From the NCBI RefSeq assembly GCF_000733925.1, contig NZ_JPOO01000003.1, positions 2,728,001-2,792,000 of the forward strand: a DNA stretch of 64,000 nucleotides. The letters are read 5' to 3'. Numbering within the stretch: the stretch's first letter is position 1; the number at the start of each line of letters is the position of its first letter. The notes beneath the pieces are model-generated. The model was not told the DNA's origin. It worked only from the letters and a program-made list of their open reading frames with translations, and searched no databases. A program made the position numbers and the translations under genes. Positions 51,768-60,668 of this stretch are shown here, piece by piece. Source of the stretch: Arenibacter algicola (GTDB taxonomy: Bacteria; Bacteroidota; Bacteroidia; Flavobacteriales; Flavobacteriaceae).

Positions 51768-53033
51768 TCAGTTATTGTAATAGCTTCCTTTAGTAATTTC
51801 ATATTGAATTTTGTGCAATAGCAATTGTGTTTCGTGTAGATTTAGATTGCTTTTTGCCTCATATAAATTTGTGAATTCGGTAATATAGGCCGATGCTGTA
51901 ATTACACCGTTGTCCAATTGGGATTCCGCCGTTTTCAAAATATCTTCCCGTAATACTATAATCTCCCTATCGGTGAAAATCAAGGCATCGATCTTATCAA
52001 TTTCAGACTCGAGTTTTACCAATTCCAAATTGTTGTTCAGTTCAAAGGTCTCTTTTTGGGTATCTATAATTTCCTTGTTTATTTCAAGGGATTGTTTCTC
52101 GGCCCTGGTCTTGTTCCAGTCAAAAATGTTCAGATTCAGTTTTAAACCCGCCATGTAGAAGGTTTTAAAAGAATTATCCAACATATTTAGCCCCGGATTG
52201 CCATAACCCCCTTGGGCAAAAGCATTGATTTTTGGGAGATTGGTCTTTGAAATTAGTTTGGAGGAAAAATCTATCTGTTCCTTTTGAAGGTCGAAAAGCT
52301 GAATTTCTGGTCGTTGGGATTCCGTTTCCGATATGAAAACTGCTGGACTTTCAAGATTCACATCGGAAGATAATTCCCTGCCAATTAGCAAGGACAGCCG
52401 TTGCAACAAGTCCATTTTATTGTAACGCAACTCTGTAAACTGTTGCATTAATTTTAAGAGTTCCGCTTCCAGTGTCTTTTCCGAAGATACCAACACAGTC
52501 CCATATTTTACCCCGGCCTTAACATCTTCTAAACGAGCCTTTAATTGCTCTTCCTTTGCTTGGAGCAACGCCTGGTTTTCCTGAAGCAATAAAACGGATA
52601 AGTAGATGGAATTCACCTGACTTTTTAATCCGTAGAGGTTCACTTCCAACTGCTGTTGGTTTACCTTTGAGGCTGCCTCCTTCACCTTGGAGGAAGCATT
52701 GATCAACCCCCCGTTATAAATCATTTGGTTTACATCTAAGGTGGCGCGATATTGGTCCTTATTGGGAGTTTCCACCGTTACATTCGGTATCTGGATCGGC
52801 AAACTTGTTACATCGGACTGGTAGGTGGCTTGGGCGTTGAGATCCAGTTTGGGCAAATAGCCCGTTCTTAAGACTTCAATATCCATTTGTGCCTGGCTTT
52901 CCAATAATCCGGTTTGTTTGGCCAAGGGATAATTCTCGGCAACAAGGTCAAAACACTCCTCCAACCTTAGGGTCTGCTGGGCCAAGGCGCCAAGAGGTAT
53001 AGTGAAAATTAATATTAAAAAAAGTCTTTTCAT
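51768..53033 (-). CDS. TolC-family outer-membrane protein of the ABC exporter
   Basis: A 421-aa protein with a signal peptide (LFLILIFTIPLGALAQQ) and the two-repeat TolC pattern with long coiled coils (AKEEQLKARLEDVKAGVKYGTVLVSSEKTLEAELL; ILKTAESQLDNGVITASAYITEF). It is a paralogue of the RND-linked TolC at 41305-42609. It starts 113 bp after the TetR gene and begins the exporter structural genes. Confidence 0.92.
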   Translation of the reverse strand: MKRLFLILIFTIPLGALAQQTLRLEECFDLVAENYPLAKQTGLLESQAQMDIEVLRTGYLPKLDLNAQATYQSDVTSLPIQIPNVTVETPNKDQYRATLDVNQMIYNGGLINASSKVKEAASKVNQQQLEVNLYGLKSQVNSIYLSVLLLQENQALLQAKEEQLKARLEDVKAGVKYGTVLVSSEKTLEAELLKLMQQFTELRYNKMDLLQRLSLLIGRELSSDVNLESPAVFISETESQRPEIQLFDLQKEQIDFSSKLISKTNLPKINAFAQGGYGNPGLNMLDNSFKTFYMAGLKLNLNIFDWNKTRAEKQSLEINKEIIDTQKETFELNNNLELVKLESEIDKIDALIFTDREIIVLREDILKTAESQLDNGVITASAYITEFTNLYEAKSNLNLHETQLLLHKIQYEITKGSYYNN

Positions 53034-53146
53034 GTGTTTTTATTTATTGATTTTCAGTGGTAGCACTAGGCCGACAAAGTCATTCTGGCGGGTGCAACAT
53101 CCAAATAATTTCTTTCCCAGTGTGTTTTAAACTAAGCATGAATGTT

Positions 53147-53749
53147 TTATTTTTTAATCGAATTAATTAAAAGCTCTGGAATCAAAACCTTACGTTCCTC
53201 CATCATGGCTTTAAATGTTTTTTCATCCAAGTTCAATATTCCACGGACCAGGCCAGTCCCTACAAAGGAAAATGCGGTCAAGGAAAAAAGGTTTAGCAAC
53301 AATTGTTTAGGGTCTATGGGCTTTAAAATTCCCATCTCAATTTCCTCCGCTATCTGCTTCTTAAAGCGCAAAGGGTTGGGTGCGATTTCGGAGCCAAAAA
53401 ATAAATCCGCAAACTCCGGATTGTTATTTATTTCCTGAATGAGAAAGTTGGGCAGGTATGGATTCTCCATAACAAAGGAAATATAGCTATCTGTAAATTC
53501 CGTTATTTTTTCAAAAACGCTTTTATCGGAATTAAAAACGTGGTTGATATGGGGAGCAAACTTTTCAAAGGCCTGCCTAAATACCGCCTCGAACAATTTT
53601 TGCTTACTCTTGTAATAGTAGTGCAGCATGGCCTTGTTAATTTTAGCCTCATCCGCAATCTCCTGCATACGGGCTCCTGCCATACCTTTCTTTTCGAAGA
53701 CGCTTACGGCTGCCTTTAGTATATTTTCTTCTGTGCTTTGATCTTTCAT
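53147..53749 (-). CDS. TetR/AcrR-family transcriptional regulator
   Basis: A 200-aa TetR regulator with an N-terminal helix-turn-helix (ILKAAVSVFEKKGMAGARMQEIADEAKINKAMLHYYYKSKQKLFEAVF) and a helical ligand domain that likely dimerises. It is the first gene of the exporter run on the same strand, the usual order for CecR/YbhF-type systems. Two AACNNNNNNGTT sites directly in front of its start codon (53751-53775) suggest that it represses itself and the operon. Confidence 0.93.
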   Translation of the reverse strand: MKDQSTEENILKAAVSVFEKKGMAGARMQEIADEAKINKAMLHYYYKSKQKLFEAVFRQAFEKFAPHINHVFNSDKSVFEKITEFTDSYISFVMENPYLPNFLIQEINNNPEFADLFFGSEIAPNPLRFKKQIAEEIEMGILKPIDPKQLLLNLFSLTAFSFVGTGLVRGILNLDEKTFKAMMEERKVLIPELLINSIKK

Positions 53750-53750
53750 T

Positions 53751-53775
53751 AACTAAACGGTTTAACCAGTTGGTT
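53751..53775 (-). promoter_or_regulatory. Tandem operator-like sites before the TetR gene
   Basis: AACTAAACGGTT (53751-53762) and AACCAGTTGGTT (53764-53775) are both AAC-N6-GTT; the second is a 5+5 bp dyad (AACCA-GT-TGGTT). They are one base apart and start one base from the TetR ATG. TetR operators of this layout are common; binding is inferred. Confidence 0.6.
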
Positions 53776-54027
53776 AACAAATTTACAAATTTTTTTAATT
53801 CAAAAAGGACAATGACAATATTTCTTTGTTATTTAGTTTAATTTCAACCATTTATAAAATATATTTTGGGAAATGGTGAGGGCTATATAAAAAACAAATT
53901 CTATACATTAAATGCTCTAAAATTCTTATTTCTTCCTAAATATCACTACACCCGATATCGATATGTAGGTATATTTTCTTCTCAAGGCGATAAGGACTTT
54001 CAACCTATATATGGCCAAAAAAAATGT

Positions 54028-55074
54028 CTACTTATTTTTATCAAAAACCACGCTCCATATTCCACGGACCTCATTTACATTATAGCCAACCGCCTTATCT
54101 TCCGGGTATAATTTTCTTAAAGTGGCCAGCGTAGATGGTTTGACCTGTTCGTTGGGTTTCCCATGGCATTGGAGGCACATGGCGTTTGTAGTTATAGGAT
54201 AATATACCGTTACTTCTTCGTTACCAGGAACTACTACGGGGTCTACTTCGATACCCGCGGCGACCTGCTCTTTAAAAGTAGCGATATATCCCAGTTCTTC
54301 CTTGTTGGCCTTATTACCCGGATTTCTTGGCTTATCGGATACCCTTTTTATCTGGGCATTGTTCATCACAGAAATACTATCTGTTAATTCTATAGCCCTG
54401 AGGTTACAAAATTCTACCGCTCCATCCGTACCTTTTTCCTGTATGGCCTTCATTAGGTTTTTCCCCAGTGCTGCCTTTGTAGCCAAGGCATAACCCAGAC
54501 CTATATCCCCATAATCCGTTTGTACTCTATGTCTGGAACCTGGGCCCATTCCATTTCCCATACCTTTACCTTTGCCCATTCCTTTACCCATTCCCTTTCC
54601 TTTGCCCATTCTTCTACCATGCTCCCTCTGAAAATGTTCATCGAACCATTCAGGTTGTGCAATTTCATAGTCGTACATATATTCGGCAATAAGACTTATG
54701 GTTTCTTCGGGATAGGGTTGATAGGGCATTATCCCAAATCGATTTATGGCACCTGGCATTTTGGATTTTTCCTCCTCTGGATCATTGATCCAACCTACAA
54801 TAGCTTTTGTAAATTGTTCCTTGGTAGTTGTTGAATCAATATAATGCTTCTTAATAGCCACCATGGGAGGTGCAATCATGCTGACCTCTGATGCCTTAGG
54901 ATTATGACATAAATAGCACTCTGTCTCAATAATCTTTTTACCTGGATGTATCTTTGCTTGATCAGCCGATGAGTTTTCTAACATCGTTTCCACAGGTATA
55001 GATTCCGTTTTTTTAGCCTCCTTACAGCCAACCAGGGTGATTAGAAGGATTGTCAAGAAAGATAGATATTTCAT
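54028..55074 (-). CDS. Lipoprotein with cytochrome c and DUF3365 haem domains
   Basis: A 348-aa lipoprotein (LLITLVGCKEAKK). The first half has a cytochrome c-type motif (IETECYLCHNPKASE), a Met-containing segment (GAINRFGIMPYQPYPEE). A low-complexity linker of GKGMGK repeats follows (about residues 155-172). The second half is a DUF3365/Tll0287-like domain ending in ITTNAMCLQCHGKPNEQ. Two CxxCH motifs imply two haems. It could be an envelope redox sensor or electron carrier. It lies 23 bp after the HMA gene. Confidence 0.88.
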   Translation of the reverse strand: MKYLSFLTILLITLVGCKEAKKTESIPVETMLENSSADQAKIHPGKKIIETECYLCHNPKASEVSMIAPPMVAIKKHYIDSTTTKEQFTKAIVGWINDPEEEKSKMPGAINRFGIMPYQPYPEETISLIAEYMYDYEIAQPEWFDEHFQREHGRRMGKGKGMGKGMGKGKGMGNGMGPGSRHRVQTDYGDIGLGYALATKAALGKNLMKAIQEKGTDGAVEFCNLRAIELTDSISVMNNAQIKRVSDKPRNPGNKANKEELGYIATFKEQVAAGIEVDPVVVPGNEEVTVYYPITTNAMCLQCHGKPNEQVKPSTLATLRKLYPEDKAVGYNVNEVRGIWSVVFDKNK

Positions 55075-55096
55075 AAAGCTAATTTTTTTTTTGGAT

Positions 55097-55369
55097 TTAT
55101 TCCTTCATCATCCTTCCCGAAGCACAGCTAAGAAAGGATTTGGCCTTATCTCCCAAGCCATTTTTGGCATCCACTGTAGGATAGCCCAAAGCTTTAAGGG
55201 TATCCCTTAACCTTTGTGTGGCCGTAACGTTGTTCGATTCAAAAGATACCGTTCCCGAGTTTACATCAACCATAATCTCCGAGATATTCTCCAATTCCGA
55301 TAATTTTGTGGTAATTGTTTTAGCGCAACCCCCACATTTTATATTTTGAACACTGAGCGCTAATTTCAT
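55097..55369 (-). CDS. Heavy-metal-associated (HMA) domain protein
   Basis: From the ATG at 55369 the protein is 90 aa (a TTG five codons upstream is also open). It is a single HMA domain with the metal-binding KCGGCAKT (Cys-x-x-Cys), strands LALSVQNIK and ISEIMVDVNSGTVSFES, and a C-terminal tail with an extra Cys (KSFLSCASGRMM). It may be a cytoplasmic metallochaperone. It lies 42 bp after the rhodanese gene. Confidence 0.9.
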   Translation of the reverse strand: MKLALSVQNIKCGGCAKTITTKLSELENISEIMVDVNSGTVSFESNNVTATQRLRDTLKALGYPTVDAKNGLGDKAKSFLSCASGRMMKE

Positions 55370-55411
55370 AATGTTAAAAGCCAAATTTATAAACTCTTGT
55401 TGGCAAGGATA

Positions 55412-55756
55412 TTATCTCCATGACATGTAGCCACCCCTCAGGTCAATTACTTTTTCAAATCCCATACCTTTCAATTTATGCGCCGCTCTCTGACTCCTTG
55501 CACCAGAACGACAATACAGATACACAGGCTTATCCTTGGCCAATTTTTCACAATATCTTTCAAAGCCTGTGGCATTGAAAAAGTCAACATTTACAGCATT
55601 TTTTATATGACCACCACCATATTCATTAGGCGTACGAACATCTATAAGTTGTACTTTTTTACCCGCTATGGCGGCTGAAAAGTCGGCCTGATTCAATATT
55701 TCAATTTTATCCGATTTCTCTTTGCTTGTTCCGAAAAGTGTACTAAAAATAGACAT
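55412..55756 (-). CDS. Single-domain rhodanese
   Basis: A 114-aa rhodanese domain. IDVRTPNEYGGGHIKNAVNVDF and the active loop YLYCRSGARSQRAA (Cys in CRSGAR) are typical of thiosulfate sulfurtransferase-type single-domain proteins. A short N-terminal extension (FSTLFGTSKEKSDK) precedes the domain; no signal peptide is clear. It heads the rhodanese-HMA-cytochrome run and is preceded by a hairpin with a T-run. Confidence 0.92.
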   Translation of the reverse strand: MSIFSTLFGTSKEKSDKIEILNQADFSAAIAGKKVQLIDVRTPNEYGGGHIKNAVNVDFFNATGFERYCEKLAKDKPVYLYCRSGARSQRAAHKLKGMGFEKVIDLRGGYMSWR

Positions 55757-56179
55757 ATAATTTCTTTTTTGCGTTAATCTGAATTACTTGTTTAAAAAAG
55801 GAAACCGTCACCTTTTACAATGACCGTTTCCTTATACAACCAACCAAAACATTTATTTATAGTGTAAAGATAGGCCAGGCATTTAATGTCCACAGCAACT
55901 TTTGTTACACTAGGTCTTTTTCCCATAAAAGGTTTTGACCTAAGAAATAAATCCTCTTCCAGAGAATTAAAAGCAAATAATACCGTCGGCAAACAACAAT
56001 GGGATTAGAAATGTTAGCTGCAAATAGGAGCCCAAATTCATATAATTCCCTGATCCTCTCCATAAAAGAACAACACTTTACAATAGCCATATAATATATA
56101 TTACTTATTGTACATTATATATTAACCCAAACTAATATTTAATTGGTTTTATTGATTAAAATGAGTTAATATTATTGCA
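55757..56179. other. Intergenic region with one terminator-like hairpin
   Basis: This stretch of about 420 bp precedes the rhodanese gene on the minus strand. Short frames in it (about 60 codons) show no family features. A hairpin with T-run lies at 55798-55833 (minus strand). The remainder is AT-rich (56080-56170 especially) and should hold the rhodanese promoter. Confidence 0.55.
55798..55833 (-). terminator. Terminator-like hairpin upstream of rhodanese gene
   Basis: Arms AAGGAAACCGTCA (55798-55810) and TGACCGTTTCCTT (55821-55833) pair over 13 bp with one mismatch and a 10-nt loop. On the minus strand a T-run follows (TTTTTT), as for a rho-independent terminator. No gene ends just upstream; it sits 42 bp before the rhodanese ATG, so it could end a leader or small RNA. 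Confidence 0.6.
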
Positions 56180-56347
56180 TTAATAGAGTAAGTAAGGAAT
56201 CAACAAGCCCAATAGCCCTTCTTTAACGAACAACATAGCGTATAGAAGGACCCATGGTATTATTGATAAAAACATTGCAACCAAAATTAAAAGTCCAGTA
56301 GCAACTTGGGCCAAAATCTTAATCGCACACAAATAGGAACTAGCCAT
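56180..56347 (-). CDS. Possible 55-aa membrane peptide
   Basis: An ATG at 56345-56347 opens a 55-aa frame with one long hydrophobic region (AQVATGLLILVAMFLSIIPWVLLYAMLFV). It overlaps the start of the plus-strand gene by two bases, head to head. It is not the shadow of a coding region for most of its length. No family or ribosome site supports it, so treat it as tentative. Confidence 0.25.
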   Translation of the reverse strand: MASSYLCAIKILAQVATGLLILVAMFLSIIPWVLLYAMLFVKEGLLGLLIPYLLY

Positions 56348-57566
56348 GTCTAAATATTGTTTATTGCCCTTGGTTTCGGTTTTCATTTTCATAAACCATG
56401 GCCTGCTTGCCCAAAAAGTAAACGAATTCCCAAAGAAAACAGACCCCCTACACAAAAAGGTGGAAATGTTCGACAAGTTGATGCTCGGAAACCATTGGAA
56501 CGAGGGAGCCATAATGCAACACGTTATTTTTCCTCCAGCTGGACAGGAGCAGCCAATAATAGGTTCCCAGGCCGATTGTCTTGATCCCACTTCCGAAATG
56601 CTGGCCGCCTACTCACATAAGTACGCCATTACAGGAGACCCAAAGGACAGGAAAATAGCCAATGACATTTTCGAGGCCATACTAAAACTGGAAAAAGTAA
56701 CCGGGGTTGAAGGTTTAGTGGCGCGCAGTTTCAATAGGACCAACGAACCCCTTTGGCACGAAGAAGTTTTTTGGTACCATGAATGGCACCAGTCGTCCTC
56801 CATGCCAGGTTATCGCTGGCTGGGCGATTTAAGCGCCGATAAGTTTACGTCCATTTTTTACGGTGTGGGAACTTTTTGGGAACTATGCGCCGATGCAGAA
56901 TACAAAGAGAAAGCATCAGGCCTTCTCGACCGATTTATAGGTCGGGTAGTGGACAATAATTTTAAACTTACGGATCTAGACGGAAAAATGACCTTGTGGG
57001 GCAACTTTTGCCCCAACCTTCCGCACCAAGAACTCAACTCCTTGGAAATGTTGGCCGCCCTTAAGGTAACCCATTATATTACTGGAAAGGAACGGTACAA
57101 TGCAGCCTACCATATGCTTATAGACCGCTATCATTATGACGACCACCAGATTAACTCCAAAATACTATTCCCCAAAGAATGGCGAAATGTAGGGGACGAC
57201 TATCATGCGGCCCGTTCCCTCTATATGATTATGCGATTAGAGACCGATCCCAGTCTACTCAATAAATACCGAATGAATTTAAACAGACATTGGTACGACT
57301 GGAAGGATATTGAGTTTACTTGGGAAAGCAATATTTGGTTTTTAATGGTCTATAAGGTAATTACAGGGGAAGACGTTTTTACAGAAGAGAAAAAGCAGGG
57401 CATTAAGGACATGTGGGGATTTGAACGCAATACCAGGGAATTTAAAATCCCACAAAAAGATGGCAGTTTTAAAATGGTACGTTCCGAGGAAGAACGCACT
57501 GCCGCGGCCATGATCAGAAATTATTGGTTTGGTAGGTATTACGGTATTATTGATGAAAAATGGTAA
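56346..57566 (+). CDS. Secreted protein of unknown function, (alpha/alpha)-barrel-like
   Basis: A 406-aa protein with a signal peptide (CLLPLVSVFIFINHGLLAQ). The body is helix-rich with repeated Trp/His motifs (EEVFWYHEWHQSSSMPGYRWLGDLSADKFTSIFYGVG, WDDYHAARSLYMIMRLE) and no hydrophobic membrane segments, suggestive of an (alpha/alpha)-toroid like many glycoside hydrolases or lyases. I do not recognise a named family. It begins a plus-strand cluster with a sulfatase-modifier-like protein and two aldolases, so it may act on the same glycan. Confidence 0.7.
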   Translation: MSKYCLLPLVSVFIFINHGLLAQKVNEFPKKTDPLHKKVEMFDKLMLGNHWNEGAIMQHVIFPPAGQEQPIIGSQADCLDPTSEMLAAYSHKYAITGDPKDRKIANDIFEAILKLEKVTGVEGLVARSFNRTNEPLWHEEVFWYHEWHQSSSMPGYRWLGDLSADKFTSIFYGVGTFWELCADAEYKEKASGLLDRFIGRVVDNNFKLTDLDGKMTLWGNFCPNLPHQELNSLEMLAALKVTHYITGKERYNAAYHMLIDRYHYDDHQINSKILFPKEWRNVGDDYHAARSLYMIMRLETDPSLLNKYRMNLNRHWYDWKDIEFTWESNIWFLMVYKVITGEDVFTEEKKQGIKDMWGFERNTREFKIPQKDGSFKMVRSEEERTAAAMIRNYWFGRYYGIIDEKW

Positions 57567-57588
57567 TCACAAATAATTTAGGAAGCGT

Positions 57589-58284
57589 ATGAAATTTTGT
57601 ATAACACTTCTCACTTTTTTAGTACATATACTTTATGTAGTAGGGCAAGAAAAGCCTACTCCTCCCGAGGGAATGGTTTTTGTTCCTGCCGGTGAATTCA
57701 TTATGGGCAGCGTCTATGGCGACCCGGATGAACGGCCTCAGCAAATTGCAAGTACAAAGGCGTTCTTTATAGACGAATATGAAGTTAGCAATACGGAATT
57801 TGCCAAATTTGACCCCACTTTTAAATTCCCCCCAGAAAAAAAGAACAATGCAGCAATAGTGACCTGGTCCAAAGCGGACGCCTATGCCAAATGGGCAGGC
57901 AAACGTTTGCCTACGGAAAAAGAATGGGAAAAGGCGGCGAGGGGTATAGACGGCCGCGTATTTCCCTGGGGAGATACCTATGACAACACCTACGTTGTTT
58001 GGGACCAAAAAGAGACCCGCGGCACTTCCATAGCCAAACCCGCAAGTCCGTATGGTTGCTATGATATGGCCGGGAGTGTGTGGGAATGGACCTCGGACTG
58101 GTATAAACCCTACCCTGGCAATACCGTACCCATGGAACAATATGGCGAAACCTACAAAGTAATGCGGGGCGGCTCCAACTTTAACAACCACTCCTTTATT
58201 CGTACCTCACAGCGCTATTATGTGTTACCGGAAAAAATACACGTATATCCGGTTGGAATACGATGTGTAAAGGACATAGATTAA
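57589..58284 (+). CDS. Secreted FGE-sulfatase-domain protein without the catalytic cysteines
   Basis: A 231-aa protein with a signal peptide (LLTFLVHILYVVGQ) and a complete FGE/SUMF1 fold: PPEGMVFVPAGEFIMGS near the start, IDEYEVSNTEFAKF, AYAKWAGKRLPTEKEWEKAARG and AGSVWEWTSDW. The catalytic Cys pair that FGE carries soon after the GGS motif is missing: the segment reads MRGGSNFNNHSFIRTSQRYY. It thus is unlikely to make formylglycine and may bind a ligand, as other members of this fold do. The gene lies 22 bp after the preceding one, with AGGAAG 4 bp before ATG. Confidence 0.9.
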   Translation: MKFCITLLTFLVHILYVVGQEKPTPPEGMVFVPAGEFIMGSVYGDPDERPQQIASTKAFFIDEYEVSNTEFAKFDPTFKFPPEKKNNAAIVTWSKADAYAKWAGKRLPTEKEWEKAARGIDGRVFPWGDTYDNTYVVWDQKETRGTSIAKPASPYGCYDMAGSVWEWTSDWYKPYPGNTVPMEQYGETYKVMRGGSNFNNHSFIRTSQRYYVLPEKIHVYPVGIRCVKDID

Positions 58285-58316
58285 AACAACGCTCTCAAAA
58301 AACAGTATTATAAAAA

Positions 58317-60668
58317 ATGTCTAACAAGATGAAAAGACAACTAAAATTTTGGCTGGTATTTATTGGAATTGGCAGTATGCTGTCTTGCGAAAAAGAGCAG
58401 CAGAAAACCTTGGACCTTTCTCAAGCAAACATTGTAATATCGGCCCAGATTAAATCTCCTATCCAAGAAACGGCTGCGAGTATTCTAGTGGAAGAAATTA
58501 AAAAACGAACAGATCTTCAACTCGAATTAAACAATAATTGGGATTCCAAAACTACCATTGCCTTGGCCTTGGCCAATGAAAAGGAATTGTTCGGAAAAAA
58601 AGTACCGGCCCGTAATGGCGAAAATACCCCCGAAATAAAAAAAGAAGGCTATCGTATTTTCCATCAAAAAGATGGCGACAAAAATACGCTATGGGTTATT
58701 GCTGCAGATAAACGGGGCATTCTTTACGGTATAGGTAAACTCTTGCGAACAGCCAAAATGGAAAATGGCAAAATAACGCTAAACCCTAATATTGACTTTT
58801 CCGAATCCCCGGAATATGCCCTTCGCGGACATCAGTTCGGTTACAGGAATACAGCCAATTCCTGGGATGCCTGGACCGTGGAGCAGTTTGATCAACATTT
58901 TAGGGAACAAGTACTTTTTGGGGCGAATAGTTTTGAAAACATACCTTTTCAGGAAGCCGATTCAAGTCCCCACTTTAAGGTAGATCCCCAGATCATGGAA
59001 GTGGAACTAAGCAAAATATGCGAGAAATACGATGCCGATTATTGGGTCTGGACACCAGCTCCCCATGACCTCACCATAAAAAATGCACATCAGGACGGAC
59101 TTGCGGAGCAAGAGGCATTTTATGCAAAATGCCCAAGATTGGATGGTGTATTTGTTCCTGGCGGAGATCCAGGGGAAAACCATCCTGCCCAGCTAATCCC
59201 TTACTTAAACGACCTGTCGGAGATTTTGCACAAATACCATCCAAATGCCGGTATTTGGGTTTCACTTCAAGGGTTTAATAAAGAAAAAGTAGAATATTTT
59301 TTTAACTACCTAAATTCCGATAGTCCTGATTGGCTTAAAGGGGTTGTTTATGGCCCCAGTAGTCCGCCTATAGATTTGGAACGGGAAATGTTGCCGAAAA
59401 AATATCTGCACCGCTTTTACCCAGATATAACCCATACGGTTAGATGTCATTATCCGGTAGATAATTGGGATCAGGCCTATGGATTGACCCTGGGAAGGGA
59501 GCCTATCAATCCCCAACCACTAATGTACACCCAACTTTTTAGGAGGGATACCAAACATACTGATGGCTTTATTACCTATTCCGATGGTTCCCATGACGAT
59601 GTAAATAAAGTGCTATGGAGCCAATTGGGTTGGGATTCCAAGAAAGATCCCAAAACTATCGTCCATGAATACACACAGTTTTTCTTTGGCCCAAAAGTTG
59701 CCGAAGAAGCGGCCAAAGGCATATTTGATTTGGAGAAGAATTGGGACGGTCCTATTTTGGAAAACAATTCCATTAAAGAAACTCTGACATTGTGGAAAAA
59801 ATTGGAAGAAAACAATCCCGATCTGGCAAGTAATTGGAGGTGGCAACAATTGATTATGCGGGCCTATTACGATGCTTATATTCAAGACCGACTTGCCTAC
59901 GAAAAAAGGCTGGAGGCCGAAGCGTATGAAATACTGGCCCAGGCCAATACCATTGGGGCCGACAAAGCTATGAGCGATGCCCTACAACATATTAAGAAGG
60001 CAGATACCGAATTGGTTTCCCAAGACCTGAAGGAAAAGGTTTTTGAATATGGCGAGAAACTATTTCAATCCATAGGAGCGCAGACCAGCGTGGAAAAATA
60101 TCAGGCACGTAGTGCAGAAAGAGGGGCCATTTTAGATTTTATAGATTATCCTTTGAACAATAGATGGTGGTTGGAAGACGAATTTAAAAAAATTGACGAA
60201 TTAAAGTCGGAAGCCGAAAAGCTAGCGCGATTGGAATTTATTAAAAACTATGAATCTCCGGGAGAAGGCAGTTTTTACGACAATATTTCCAGTGCCGATG
60301 CCAAACATGTAAGCTCAAAAACCGATGATGCCATAGACTTCCTATGGGAAAACGATGGTTTAAGTAGAAAGCGGCTCTCCACCCAATTATTCCAATTTAG
60401 CCCAACCTTGGAATACAACGATCTGGATCCCAGTTCCAATTACTTAATTCGTGTTTCAGGATATGGGGAGGCCCTTTTAAGAGCCAATGGAGAACGCCTA
60501 AAACCTACCAAATATGAAAAAGGCTTTGAAGAATTTAAAGAATTTCCGCTTTCCAAGGATTTGATCAAGGACGGCCAACTAAAAATTAGCTTTGACAAAC
60601 CTGACGAAGAACACCTCAACTGGAGAAAACAATCACGGGTAACCGATGTCTGGCTTATTAAACAATAA
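58317..60668 (+). CDS. Alpha-glucuronidase/GH20-N-like glycosidase lipoprotein
   Basis: A 783-aa lipoprotein (IGIGSMLSCEKEQQ) with an N-terminal alpha/beta domain of the GH67/GH20-N type (ETAASILVEEIKKRTDLQLEL, LWVIAADKRGILYGIGKLLRTAK; residues about 45-145). A TIM-barrel-like middle follows (YWVWTPAPHDLTIKN, VFVPGGDPGENHPAQLIPYL, LKGVVYGPSSPPIDLERE, TDGFITYSDGSHDDVNKVLW) and a C-terminal helical/beta region of about 300 residues. The Asp and Glu in GGDPGE are candidate catalytic residues. It likely releases a sugar acid or hexosamine; the exact family is not certain. Confidence 0.75.
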   Translation: MSNKMKRQLKFWLVFIGIGSMLSCEKEQQKTLDLSQANIVISAQIKSPIQETAASILVEEIKKRTDLQLELNNNWDSKTTIALALANEKELFGKKVPARNGENTPEIKKEGYRIFHQKDGDKNTLWVIAADKRGILYGIGKLLRTAKMENGKITLNPNIDFSESPEYALRGHQFGYRNTANSWDAWTVEQFDQHFREQVLFGANSFENIPFQEADSSPHFKVDPQIMEVELSKICEKYDADYWVWTPAPHDLTIKNAHQDGLAEQEAFYAKCPRLDGVFVPGGDPGENHPAQLIPYLNDLSEILHKYHPNAGIWVSLQGFNKEKVEYFFNYLNSDSPDWLKGVVYGPSSPPIDLEREMLPKKYLHRFYPDITHTVRCHYPVDNWDQAYGLTLGREPINPQPLMYTQLFRRDTKHTDGFITYSDGSHDDVNKVLWSQLGWDSKKDPKTIVHEYTQFFFGPKVAEEAAKGIFDLEKNWDGPILENNSIKETLTLWKKLEENNPDLASNWRWQQLIMRAYYDAYIQDRLAYEKRLEAEAYEILAQANTIGADKAMSDALQHIKKADTELVSQDLKEKVFEYGEKLFQSIGAQTSVEKYQARSAERGAILDFIDYPLNNRWWLEDEFKKIDELKSEAEKLARLEFIKNYESPGEGSFYDNISSADAKHVSSKTDDAIDFLWENDGLSRKRLSTQLFQFSPTLEYNDLDPSSNYLIRVSGYGEALLRANGERLKPTKYEKGFEEFKEFPLSKDLIKDGQLKISFDKPDEEHLNWRKQSRVTDVWLIKQ

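Noticed and set aside
54538..54612. Short tandem repeats that could be read as a CRISPR array
   Set aside because: They are the in-frame GKGMGK codons of the cytochrome gene, with no spacers of constant length.
55905..56090. A 61-codon minus-strand frame upstream of the rhodanese gene
   Set aside because: It has no family features and the region has other overlapping short frames; it is treated as non-coding.
57619..58191. A 190-codon minus-strand frame
   Set aside because: It is antisense to the FGE-fold gene, whose motifs are clear, and its own translation has no recognisable features.
57589..58284. FGE as partner for a sulfatase in the window
   Set aside because: No sulfatase gene is present in the window and the catalytic cysteines of the FGE protein are missing.
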